Source: Brachybacterium sp. SGAir0954
Lineage (GTDB): Bacteria; Actinomycetota; Actinomycetes; Actinomycetales; Dermabacteraceae
Length of the DNA stretch: 64,000 bases
Assembly (NCBI RefSeq): GCF_005490785.1
Contig: NZ_CP027295.1
Location: 3,346,112 to 3,410,111, forward strand
Direction of reading: 5' to 3'
Below are positions 28,025 to 35,597 of this stretch, piece by piece. Position 1 is the first letter of the stretch; the number at the start of each line of letters is the position of its first letter. The notes beneath the pieces were generated by a model. That model ran no database searches. It was given only the letters and a program-made list of their open reading frames with translations, and had not been told where the DNA came from. Position numbers and translations under genes: made by a program.

Positions 28025-28085
28025 GGCGACGGTCCGATTCCGTTCCATCCCAGGCCCCAATACGGAACGGAATCGGACCATCGCC
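28025..28085. repeat. 22-bp inverted repeat with 17-nt loop
   Basis: The core arms GGTCCGATTCCGTTCC (28031-28046) and GGAACGGAATCGGACC (28064-28079) are perfect over 16 bp. Including six outer bases on each side there is a single mismatch in 22. The arms are unusually AT-rich for this genome. It lies about 150 nt downstream of the tRNA-Ser 3' end and about 160 nt upstream of ppc. Confidence 0.8.
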
Positions 28086-28104
28086 ACGCAAGTGCGCGGC
28101 GCGG

Positions 28105-28170
28105 CGGGCGGGCGGGGGCGGGCGGGCCGACGGGGCGGCGGGTGGGCAGGTGGGCGGGTGGGCGGGGGCC
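28105..28170 (+). repeat. G-run tract with G-quadruplex potential
   Basis: More than eight runs of three or more G separated by one to five bases (GGGCGGGGGCGGGCGGG followed by GGGTGGGCAGGTGGGCGGG and others) occur on the plus strand. Runs of this density can form intramolecular quadruplexes. Confidence 0.5.
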
Positions 28171-28233
28171 GCATGCCGGCCCGGGAACGCCGACGGGCCC
28201 CGGCGCTGCGCACCGGGGCCCGTCGATCGAGGG

Positions 28234-28323
28234 CGGAGACGAGAGGATTTGAACCTCCGAGGCGGTTTATCACCACCTACTCCCTTAGCAGGGGAGCGCA
28301 TTCGGCCGCTCTGCCACGTCTCC
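28234..28323 (-). tRNA. tRNA-Ser (anticodon GCU)
   Basis: A 90-nt class II tRNA. The 7-bp acceptor stem GGAGACG/CGTCTCC closes at 28323 and 28235, with discriminator G at 28234. The anticodon loop CTGCTAA gives GCU, reading AGC/AGU serine codons. The long variable arm (GTAGGTGGTGATAAACCGCC region) and TTCAAAT T-loop are as expected for tRNA-Ser. The 3' CCA is not encoded. A promoter lies 45 nt upstream. Confidence 0.95.
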
Positions 28324-28367
28324 TCATGACCGTCCGGTGCCAGCACCGGGTGAGGACATGCCGTGAC

Positions 28368-28397
28368 AGCATACGGGAGCCCGAGCATGCGCACCAA
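28368..28397 (-). promoter_or_regulatory. Promoter of tRNA-Ser(GCU)
   Basis: On the minus strand, -35 TTGGTG (28397-28392), 18-bp spacer and -10 TATGCT (28373-28368). The start would lie about 40 nt before the mature 5' end. Confidence 0.65.
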
Positions 28398-28528
28398 AGC
28401 GGCGGGAGGGCGATCACGTCACAATCCAGCGACCGGCCGACGGGGGCGGCTCCCGGTCGCGGGACCCGCACCTGCGGCGAGAGTCGTCGGCACCGTCGGC
28501 GCCGTCCTGTGCCCCGCCGACGACGCGC

Positions 28529-29005
28529 TCAGAGGCCGAGCTTCTCCTGCAGCAGCGCGATGTGCTTGGGCGTGCCCACCCGGTACTTCGCGAACTCGAT
28601 CCTGCCCTCGGCGTCGATCGCGAAGGTCGAGCGGATGACGCCCTCGACGAGCTTGCCGTACATGTTCTTCTCGCCCCAGGCGCCGTAGGCGGCCATGACG
28701 GCGTGCGACTCGTCGGAGGCGAGGTCGTAGGGCAGGTCCTGCTCGGCGATGAAGCGGTCGAGCTCGGGCACCGGATCCGGGGAGACGCCGATGACCCGGT
28801 AGCCCGCGTCGACGAACATCTGGTGGTTGTCCCGCAGGTCGCAGGCCTGCTTGGTGCACAGGGAGGTGTTCGCGGCGGGGTAGAACCACAGCAGCGCGGG
28901 GGCGCCGGCGAGGTCCTCGAGCGTGACCCGGCCGCCGCCCGCGAGGGGCAGGTCCAGGGCGGGGGCGGCATCGCCGACGGCGAGCTTGACGGGGGCGGAG
29001 GTCAT
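28529..29005 (-). CDS. bcp: Thioredoxin-dependent peroxiredoxin, BCP/PrxQ type
   Basis: A 158-aa thiol peroxidase that reduces hydrogen peroxide and organic peroxides. The peroxidatic Cys50 and the resolving Cys55 are in the order typical of PrxQ (C-x4-C), within NTSLCTKQACDLRDN. The usual TPGCT context is replaced by TSLCT, so the loop is slightly unusual, but Thr47 is kept. The C-terminal segment GVIRSTFAIDAEGRIEFAKY is canonical. The ATG at 29005 follows GAGGAG by 6 nt. It is 53 nt downstream of the HAD phosphatase gene on the same strand and may be co-transcribed. Confidence 0.9.
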   Translation of the reverse strand: MTSAPVKLAVGDAAPALDLPLAGGGRVTLEDLAGAPALLWFYPAANTSLCTKQACDLRDNHQMFVDAGYRVIGVSPDPVPELDRFIAEQDLPYDLASDESHAVMAAYGAWGEKNMYGKLVEGVIRSTFAIDAEGRIEFAKYRVGTPKHIALLQEKLGL

Positions 29006-29058
29006 GGGCTGCTCCTCAGGGACGGGCGGGAGGGAGGTTCGGTGGGAGGCGGGGCGCG

Positions 29059-30003
29059 TCAGTGCTCGGCAGGGCCCAGCAGGTGCTCGACCACGGTGAC
29101 GACGCCGCGCTCCGCGTTCGAGGGGGCGACGTAGCGGGCGAGGGCGAGGATTCCGGGGTGCGCGTTCGCCATCGCGAAGGACCAGTCGGCGACGGCGTAC
29201 AGGCCCGTGTCGTTGAGGTAGTCGCCGAACACGGCGGTCTGCGCGCGGGTCACGCCGAGCGCCTCCTGGAGGGCGAGCACACCCTGCCCCTTGTCGACCT
29301 CCTGGTTCATGACGTCGATCCAGTGCTGACCGGAGACGACGACCTGCTCGGTCTCCTCGAAGCGGGCGAAGGCGGGGGCGGTGGCCTCGGCGTCGACCGC
29401 GTCGTGCACGGCGAGCTTGAGGACGGGACCCTCGACGTCGGCGAGGTCGCCGACGACGGTGAGGTTCCGGTAGTACTTGCGGGCCTCGGCGAGGAAGGCC
29501 GGATCGGTGCTCTCGACGAACGCGCCCTCGATGCCGCACCGCACGAGGCCCAGGGCCGCTCCGCCTGCCGTGAGCTCGCGGACCAGCGCGAGCACCGCCT
29601 CCGCGGTCGCCTCGGCGACGACGGTGGTGCTGACGATCTCGCCCTCGTGCACCACGAGGGTGCCGTTCTCGGCGATGTAGCTGGCGACGCCCTCGCGGCC
29701 GGTCGCGGCGTCGGGGCCGAAGGTCGCCTGCAGGGTCGCGAGCTGGCGGCCGCTCGCGGGGACGAAGGCGACGCCGCGCTCGCGCAGGCGGTCCATGAGC
29801 TCCCAGAAGCCCTCGGGGATCTCACCGCTCGGGGTGAGGAGGCTGCCGTCCATGTCGCTCACCACGAGGCGGAGGTCCGCGGCGCCCGCGGGGATCGTCT
29901 CCCAGCTCGCCGGGGTGGCCGTGGGGCCGACGGCGGCGGCGTCGGCGGTGGTGACAGCGGCAGTGCCGTCGACGGTGGTCGGGTCTGCGGGGCTGGGGAT
30001 CAC
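29059..30003 (-). CDS. HAD superfamily hydrolase, Cof/IIB type
   Basis: A 314-aa phosphatase of the Cof subgroup, which acts on sugar phosphates or similar small molecules. The nucleophile motif VVSDMDGSLLTPSG lies near residue 48, the Ser/Thr motif ASGR near 84, the cap covers the middle third, and the Mg2+ motif GDYLNDTGL is near 260. The GTG at 30003 is chosen because GGAAGGG precedes it by 5 nt. An in-frame ATG 12 codons upstream lacks such a site. The first about 40 residues are an unusual Thr/Ala-rich extension before the core. It is flanked by the channel gene upstream and peroxiredoxin downstream on the same strand. Confidence 0.88.
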   Translation of the reverse strand: MIPSPADPTTVDGTAAVTTADAAAVGPTATPASWETIPAGAADLRLVVSDMDGSLLTPSGEIPEGFWELMDRLRERGVAFVPASGRQLATLQATFGPDAATGREGVASYIAENGTLVVHEGEIVSTTVVAEATAEAVLALVRELTAGGAALGLVRCGIEGAFVESTDPAFLAEARKYYRNLTVVGDLADVEGPVLKLAVHDAVDAEATAPAFARFEETEQVVVSGQHWIDVMNQEVDKGQGVLALQEALGVTRAQTAVFGDYLNDTGLYAVADWSFAMANAHPGILALARYVAPSNAERGVVTVVEHLLGPAEH

Positions 30004-30067
30004 GGTGTCCCTTCCGGGGGTCTGAGGGTGCTCCCCCATTGTGGCCCGGCGGCGCGGCGGGCGGCGC

Positions 30068-31798
30068 TCAGCGACGGGCGAGCGGGAGGTAGGTCTCCCG
30101 GAAGATGCGCTCCGCGTGCCGGTCGCCGAGCAGCAGCAGCTTCACCGCGCCGGAGGGGATCGACTCCGAGTCGTAGGAGAGTGTGCCGTCCTCCCCCGCG
30201 ACCGCGACGATGTGGCAGCCGGTGCGGCGATGCACCTCGGAGTTGCGCACGCTGCGGCGCACGAGCACCCGCGGGCACGGCACGAGGAACAGCTCGTTGC
30301 CCTCCGCGATGAGCACGCGGTGGCTGAGCCCGGCATGGTTCCACAGGTCCGTCGCGCCGATCGTCGCGTAGGAGAGCACGCTGTCCGCGCCGGCGCGGTA
30401 GAGCGTCGCGACGTTCCGCTCGTAGGTCGCGCGGGAGACGATCTGCAGCTCGGGGCGCAGGCGCCGGCAGTAGAGGGTGAGGTAGACGTTGAGGTCGTCG
30501 TCGTGCGGGGTGACGAGCACGCCGGAGGCCTCCTGCAGTCCGGCCTCGCGCAGCACGCGCTGGTCCGCCGCGTCGCCGTGGACCACCTGATAGCTCGCGG
30601 TGCCCTCGCGGGCGCCGGTCGAGGCCTCGACGCGGCCGGGGATCTGCTCGACGATCATGCTGGGCACGCCGTCCTCGCTGAGCGCGCGGGAGGCGGCGCG
30701 GCCCACGCGGCCGCCGCCGAGGATCACCACGGGCGCCTCGAGCTGCTGCCCGGCGAGGAAGGCCGCGTCGAAGACGGCGAGGTCCTCCACCTCCCCCGCG
30801 AGGATGAGCACCGTGTTCTCGGTGATGCGCTGCTCGGGCTTGAGGGGGCGCAGTCGGCCCTTGCGCATGATCGCGAGGATGCGCACACGGGAGGAGATCT
30901 CCGCGGTCGCCTCCGCGAGGGTGCGACCCACGAGGGAGGTGCCGCGCGCGGCGGCCTCCGCGATGACGGTGCTGCCGAAGCTGCCGATCCGGTGCACCTG
31001 GCCGGTCGATCCGAGCACTCGGCCGGCCATCTCGGTGCCGAGCTCCGCGCCGAGCTGGAGCACGTGGTCCGCGCCGGCGAGGCCGAGCACGTCGACGCTC
31101 GCCCACTTCTCCGCGGTGACCGCTATCGGCACCTCGCCGGAGACCTGCCGCACGGTGAAGGCGACGTTGGTGTTCGCGGTGTCGGAGAGGGTCGAGGCGA
31201 TGAGCTTCGCGCGGTCCGCCCCGGCGTTGCGGTACGTGTAGGCGGAGTCGAGGGGGCCGACGACGACCTGGAGGCCCAGGTCGTGGAGGCGGCCGGCCTC
31301 GACCGGGTCCTCGACGACCATGACGGCCGGGGCGCCGGAGCGCTCGGCCCGGGCGATGAAGGTCTGGGTCACCGCGTTGGAGCCCACGAGGATCACGTGG
31401 TCGCGCAGCTGCGGGCTCACCTTGCGGGGTGTGCGCGCAGTGTGCCGCATGTCCAGCCACGGCGTGACCATGTAGTTGATCACGAAGAAGGGCAGCAGCA
31501 CGAGCAGGAAGACGACGCCGCTGAGCAGGACGAGCAGGGAGAACAGCCGCCCGGCGTCCGACTCGAAGGTCACGTCGCCGTAGCCGAGCGTGGTCATCGT
31601 GGTGATCGCCCAGTACACGGCGCTGATCCACGAGTACTCGCGGCCCTCGCGGGCCATCAGCGCGTGGAAGATCGTGGCGTAGCCGCCGATCATCGTGAGC
31701 CCCACGACGAGGAACACGAGCCCCGGTCCCAGGCGTCGCCGTGCGGTCCGGCGGTCGGCGCGGCTCGGGCCGCGGCGCGGTTCGATGGGGTCGCCCAT
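30068..31798 (-). CDS. Potassium channel family protein with two RCK (TrkA-N/TrkA-C) domains
   Basis: A 576-aa protein with the order: two membrane helices flanking a pore loop (residues 28-115), with selectivity filter TTLGYGD at 69-75, then two tandem RCK units (about 130-340 and 345-575) that bind NAD(H) or ligands. Nucleotide-binding motifs are HVILVGSNAVTQTFIARAE and PVVILGGGRVGRAASRAL. Membrane topology is 2TM, and the tandem RCK arrangement makes a gated potassium channel likely. A -10 TACGCT (31849-31854 on the minus strand) gives a leader of about 45 nt with GAGGAG before the ATG. It is 65 nt upstream of the HAD gene. Confidence 0.92.
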   Translation of the reverse strand: MGDPIEPRRGPSRADRRTARRRLGPGLVFLVVGLTMIGGYATIFHALMAREGREYSWISAVYWAITTMTTLGYGDVTFESDAGRLFSLLVLLSGVVFLLVLLPFFVINYMVTPWLDMRHTARTPRKVSPQLRDHVILVGSNAVTQTFIARAERSGAPAVMVVEDPVEAGRLHDLGLQVVVGPLDSAYTYRNAGADRAKLIASTLSDTANTNVAFTVRQVSGEVPIAVTAEKWASVDVLGLAGADHVLQLGAELGTEMAGRVLGSTGQVHRIGSFGSTVIAEAAARGTSLVGRTLAEATAEISSRVRILAIMRKGRLRPLKPEQRITENTVLILAGEVEDLAVFDAAFLAGQQLEAPVVILGGGRVGRAASRALSEDGVPSMIVEQIPGRVEASTGAREGTASYQVVHGDAADQRVLREAGLQEASGVLVTPHDDDLNVYLTLYCRRLRPELQIVSRATYERNVATLYRAGADSVLSYATIGATDLWNHAGLSHRVLIAEGNELFLVPCPRVLVRRSVRNSEVHRRTGCHIVAVAGEDGTLSYDSESIPSGAVKLLLLGDRHAERIFRETYLPLARR

Positions 31799-31848
31799 CA
31801 GTGCTCCTCCCCTCGAGGCCCCTGGACGGACCCTGCTGTGACGGGGCC

Positions 31849-31854
31849 AGCGTA
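31849..31854 (-). promoter_or_regulatory. -10 box of the potassium channel gene
   Basis: TACGCT on the minus strand, about 50 nt before the ATG at 31798. No strong -35 is seen. Confidence 0.4.
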
Positions 31855-31908
31855 GGCCAGCGCGGGGGCTCCCGCGGACGGCCGTCGGCGGCCCGGCGCG
31901 CCCGTCGC

Positions 31909-32397
31909 TCAGCCCTCCCGGCGCGGTGCCAGGCCGCGCGGGAGCGCGATCTGCAGCGCCACCAGGAGCACCGCGAGACCCGCCCCGGCGGCCAGCGCCG
32001 CCCCGCGGGAGACGACGACGTCGATCACGAACACGGCGACCGCGACGAGCAGCAGGCCCAGCAGGAGCAGCGCGACCTGCACGAGCACGCCGACCGTATG
32101 GACCATCCGGTCCTTGAGGCGCCGGCGGAACAGCTGCCGGTGCAGGCTCACGGGGGTGAGCAGCAGGGCGACGATGACGAGGGCGAGCAGCAGGAGCCCG
32201 AGGTAGAGCGCGGTCTGGAAGGCGTCCAGCTCGGGGAAGCGCGCCTGGAAGGGCAGCACGACCAGGAAGGCCGCGAGGATCTGCGATCCCGTCTGCAGGA
32301 CCCGGATCTCCTGCAGCAGCTCGTTCCAGTTGCGGTCGAGGGTCTCCGCGCGGCTCTCCTCGCGCTCGTAGCGCGGGGCCTGCTGCTCCTCGCTCAC
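31909..32397 (-). CDS. DUF6328 family membrane protein
   Basis: A 162-aa integral membrane protein. An acidic cytoplasmic head with LDRNWNELLQEIRVLQTGSQIL is followed by four helices (about 45-62, 68-88, 107-128 and 133-152). The LLQEIRVLQTG...FLVVLPFQARF block is the family hallmark. Its role is unknown. The GTG start at 32397 overlaps the bioY stop (GTGA), so translation is coupled to BioY; no upstream ATG is available outside the bioY frame. Confidence 0.8.
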   Translation of the reverse strand: MSEEQQAPRYEREESRAETLDRNWNELLQEIRVLQTGSQILAAFLVVLPFQARFPELDAFQTALYLGLLLLALVIVALLLTPVSLHRQLFRRRLKDRMVHTVGVLVQVALLLLGLLLVAVAVFVIDVVVSRGAALAAGAGLAVLLVALQIALPRGLAPRREG

Positions 32398-33020
32398 CGC
32401 CGGTGCGCGTCGATCGCCCGCACGCCGCGCCAGGCGGCGGGGATGAGGACCGCGGCGATGACGGCCTTCACGAGGCCGCCCGCGAGGAACGGGGTGACGC
32501 CCACGGCGAGGATGCCGGCGAGGTCGTAGCCCGCGCCCATGACGACGTTCAGGATGTAGGCCATGTAGGGCACGCCCACGAGGAAGGGCACGATGCTCGC
32601 GGCGACGAAGCCCACGAGGGCGAGCCACGGGCGGCGGTCCCAGGCGCGCTCGGCGAGCCAGCCGGCGAGGAACGCCGCGGGCACGAAGCCGAGGATGAAG
32701 CCGAAGCTCGGGGTCATGATCGCGGCGAGCGAGCCGGAGAAGCCCGCGAACACGGGCAGGCCCGCGAGGCCGGCGACCATGTAGGTCACGAGGGCGGCTG
32801 CGCCGCGACGCGCGCCGAGGGCGGAGCCGACGACGAGCACGGCGAGGGTCTGGCCCGTGATCGGGACGATCGGCAGCGGGATCTCGACCTGTGCGAGCAG
32901 CGCCACGACCGCGGCGCCGGCCGCCACGAGGACCGCGTCGAGCAGCCACGAGGTGCGGTGCAGCAGGGCGTCGGCGAGCACCGGTCGGCGGGTGGGGACG
33001 GCGGGGGCCAGGGCGGTCAT
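32394..33020 (-). CDS. bioY: Biotin transporter BioY (ECF S component or solo)
   Basis: A 208-aa integral membrane protein with six hydrophobic segments. The conserved BioY motifs are QVEIPLPIVPITGQTLAVLVVG (abridged here to the PITGQT core near residue 55), the Gly-rich GARRGA..YMVAGLAGLPVFAG and the helix with GFVPAAFLAGWLAE. It takes up biotin. No EcfA/EcfT genes are next to it, so it either works alone or borrows a shared energy module. A GAGGAG site precedes the ATG. The downstream DUF6328 gene overlaps by 4 nt. Confidence 0.93.
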   Translation of the reverse strand: MTALAPAVPTRRPVLADALLHRTSWLLDAVLVAAGAAVVALLAQVEIPLPIVPITGQTLAVLVVGSALGARRGAAALVTYMVAGLAGLPVFAGFSGSLAAIMTPSFGFILGFVPAAFLAGWLAERAWDRRPWLALVGFVAASIVPFLVGVPYMAYILNVVMGAGYDLAGILAVGVTPFLAGGLVKAVIAAVLIPAAWRGVRAIDAHRR

Positions 33021-33105
33021 CGGACTCCTCGAGGAGGGGCGGGCACGGGAGCGACCAGGGTAGACCAGCGCCGACGCGCGCCGCGCGCGGTGACCGCGGC
33101 GCCGC

Positions 33106-33825
33106 TCAGAGCAGCTTGCGCAGGCCCGGTGCGAGCACGGCGAGGGCCCAGAGCGTGCAGGCGGCGAGCACGAGCAGGTAGCTGCCGATCCAGACGGCGG
33201 CCGGCAGCGGGGTGAGGCGGGCGAGCTGCGCGGGGTCGTCGCCGCGGCCGCCGCTGCTCGCGACGACGAGCACGTGCCTCCAGGCGCCCATCAGCAGGAA
33301 GGCGCCCACGGCGAGGGTCACGAGGGCGACGAGCGCGGGACTCCCCCACCACCACACCGCGCCGACGACGGCGGCGCTGCCGAGCACGGCGAGCACCGTG
33401 TGCACCGAACGGGTGAAGACGAGGGAGACGAGCAGCGCCGCCAGCGCGACGGCGAGCGCGGTCCCGGCGGCGCCGGCGAGCGCGACCTGGATCAGCACGG
33501 CCCCGAGGAGGGCGGGCGCGGGGTAGCCGGACCAGGCGGAGATCACGCGGCCCGGCCCCCGCGGACGGCCCACGGTGATCGCGTGGCCGGACATGTCCGC
33601 GGAGACGACGAAGCCGGTGAAGCGGCGGCCCGCGAGGATGCCCGTCACGGCGTGTCCGAGCTCGTGGACGATCGTCACGGCGGGGCGCAGCAGCCGCCAC
33701 AGCGGGGAGACGAGCACGGCGACCAGGGCGAGGGACAGGGAGACGAGGGGCCACCAGGTCCCGCTCGGCGCCGGTCCGGGCGCGGCGCGGTCCCCGATCT
33801 CGCCGAGCAGCGTGGGCAGGTCCAT
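33106..33825 (-). CDS. M50-type (site-2 protease-like) membrane metalloprotein
   Basis: A 239-aa membrane protein with HELGH at residues 54-58, just after the first helix, in the family-typical IVHELGHAVTGILAGRRF setting. Six or seven hydrophobic segments follow. M50B-like peptidases of this size (DUF4157/YwhC-like group) are common in actinobacteria. Whether this one cleaves membrane proteins is unproven; the second zinc-ligand motif (NPxxD-like) is not obvious. The start ATG is at 33825. BioY starts 85 nt downstream on the same strand. Confidence 0.75.
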   Translation of the reverse strand: MDLPTLLGEIGDRAAPGPAPSGTWWPLVSLSLALVAVLVSPLWRLLRPAVTIVHELGHAVTGILAGRRFTGFVVSADMSGHAITVGRPRGPGRVISAWSGYPAPALLGAVLIQVALAGAAGTALAVALAALLVSLVFTRSVHTVLAVLGSAAVVGAVWWWGSPALVALVTLAVGAFLLMGAWRHVLVVASSGGRGDDPAQLARLTPLPAAVWIGSYLLVLAACTLWALAVLAPGLRKLL

Positions 33826-33973
33826 CCGGCCATGGTGCCAGGGCCGGCCCGGCGCGCCCTGGGAGCGGGCGGGCGGGTGCCGGAGAGGCTCACCGCCGTA
33901 CCCTGGCATGCGGCGGTGAGCGCCGGGGACGCCCGGCGACGGCTCCGGCCCCGCCCCGATCCCCGAGGACGTC

Positions 33974-35548
33974 ATGACCCCCTCCCCCGCCGTGACCGCG
34001 GACGCCCCTGCCCATTCCCAGGAGCGGCCGCCCACCGTGCTCTCCGCGCTGCGCTCCCCGCGCCGGCTGCGGATCGAGCTGCTCTCCGGACTCGTCGTCG
34101 CGCTCGCGATGATCCCCGAGGTGCTCTCCTTCTCGGTGCTCGCGGGCGTGGACCCGAAGGTGGGCCTGTTCACCGCGGTGATCATGGCGATCACGATCGC
34201 GGTCGTGGGCGGGCGGCCGGCGATGGTCTCCGCCGCCGCGGGGGCGACGGCGCTGGTGATCGCGCCGCTCGTCGCCTCGCACGGCACCGACTATCTCGTC
34301 GCGGCGGTGCTGCTCGCGGGGCTGATGCAGATCCTGCTCGCGCTGCTCGGCGTCGCGCGGCTCATGCGCTTCATCCCGCGCTCGGTCATGACGGGCTTCG
34401 TCAACGCCCTCGCGGTGCTGATCCTGCTCGCCCAGCTGCCGCACCTCGTGGGGCGGGACCTGCCATGGCTCGTGTACCCGCTGCTCGCCCTCTGCCTCGT
34501 GCTGCTCGTGGTGGTGCCGCGGCTGACGTCGGCCGTCCCCGCCCCGCTCGTCGCGATCGTCGTCGTGACGGTGCTCGTGGCCGTCACCGGCTGGCAGGTG
34601 CCGGACGTCGCGGACCAGGGCGAGCTGCCCTCCTCGCTGCCGGTCCCGGGCCTGCCGCACGTGCCGCTCACGCTCGGGACGCTGCGGATCATCGCCCCCT
34701 ACGCGCTCGCTATGGCGCTCGTGGGGCTCATGGAGTCGCTGCTCACCGCGAAGCTCGTCGACGACATCACGGACACCCGCAGCGACAAGACCCGCGAGTC
34801 CTGGGGCCAGGGCGTCGCGAACCTCATGGCCGGCGCGTTCGGCGGCATGGGCGGCTGCGCGATGATCGGCCAGACGATGGTCAACGTGAAGCAGGGCGGG
34901 GGCCGCACGCGACTGTCGACCTTCAGCGCGGGCGTGTTCCTGCTGATCCTCGTGCTGCTGCTGAGCGAGGCCGTGGGGCGGGTGCCGATGGTCGCCCTCG
35001 CCGGGGTCATGCTCGCCGTGTGCGCCTCGACCGTGGACTGGCACAGCCTGCGCCCCTCGACCCTGCGCGCCATGCCGCTCTCGGAGACGGTCGTGATGGC
35101 GGTGACCGTCGTCGCGACGGTGTGGACGCACAACCTCGCGATCGGCGTGGTGCTCGGCGTGCTCACGGCGATCGTGCTGTTCGCGAGGCGGGTCGCGCAC
35201 CTCGTGCGCGTGGAGCCGGAGGGGCCGACCATGGTTGACACGGCCGACGGGGCCGACGGGGCCGACGGGGCCGACGGGGGCACGCTCACCGTGCGCCGCT
35301 ACCGGGTGCGCGGCCAGCTGTTCTTCGCCTCGAGCAACGACCTCGTCCACCAGTTCGACTACGCGGGCGACCCGGAGGAGGTCGTCGTGGACCTCTCCGC
35401 GGCGGAGGTCTGGGACGCCTCGACCGTCGCCGCGCTGGACGCGGTGGTCACCAAGTACGCCGAGCGCGGCAAGCGGGCACGGATCGTGGGTCTCGACGGG
35501 GCGAGCGCACGGCGCATGGAGCGGCTCTCCGGGCGGCTCGGCGCCTGA
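33974..35548 (+). CDS. SulP family anion transporter with STAS domain
   Basis: A 524-aa transporter of the SulP/SLC26 group. About ten to twelve helices fill residues 35-410, beginning with the conserved LLSGLVVALAMIPEVLSFSVLAG segment, and a cytoplasmic STAS domain lies at about 440-524 (LFFASSNDLVHQF, then VVVDLSAAEVWDASTVAALDAV). Bacterial members move sulfate, bicarbonate or dicarboxylates; the substrate is unknown. A short tandem ADG repeat sits in the linker before STAS. The ATG at 33974 follows GAGGAC. The UvrA-like gene starts 49 nt after the stop. Confidence 0.9.
   Translation: MTPSPAVTADAPAHSQERPPTVLSALRSPRRLRIELLSGLVVALAMIPEVLSFSVLAGVDPKVGLFTAVIMAITIAVVGGRPAMVSAAAGATALVIAPLVASHGTDYLVAAVLLAGLMQILLALLGVARLMRFIPRSVMTGFVNALAVLILLAQLPHLVGRDLPWLVYPLLALCLVLLVVVPRLTSAVPAPLVAIVVVTVLVAVTGWQVPDVADQGELPSSLPVPGLPHVPLTLGTLRIIAPYALAMALVGLMESLLTAKLVDDITDTRSDKTRESWGQGVANLMAGAFGGMGGCAMIGQTMVNVKQGGGRTRLSTFSAGVFLLILVLLLSEAVGRVPMVALAGVMLAVCASTVDWHSLRPSTLRAMPLSETVVMAVTVVATVWTHNLAIGVVLGVLTAIVLFARRVAHLVRVEPEGPTMVDTADGADGADGADGGTLTVRRYRVRGQLFFASSNDLVHQFDYAGDPEEVVVDLSAAEVWDASTVAALDAVVTKYAERGKRARIVGLDGASARRMERLSGRLGA
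35243..35280 (+). repeat. 9-bp tandem repeat in the SulP linker
   Basis: Four consecutive copies of GACGGGGCC (last copy partial) encode ADGADGADG between the membrane domain and the STAS domain. Copy-number change would keep the reading frame. Confidence 0.8.
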
Positions 35549-35597
35549 GCGCCCGTCGCCGTCCCGTCCGTCGGGCCCCGCGGGTAGCCTCGGCCTC

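Larger units (their letters stand above)
27867..28233. other. 367-bp intergenic region with a long inverted repeat and G-rich tract
   Basis: Between ppc and tRNA-Ser I see no gene. The region contains a 22-bp near-perfect inverted repeat (28025-28085) and a G-run cluster (about 28105-28170). The rest carries the upstream region of ppc, in which no clear -35/-10 pair was recognised. Confidence 0.6.

Noticed and set aside
27900..28329. Candidate small protein between ppc and tRNA-Ser on either strand
   Set aside because: Frames overlap the tRNA and the inverted repeat and have Gly/Arg/Pro-only composition without ribosome-binding sites.
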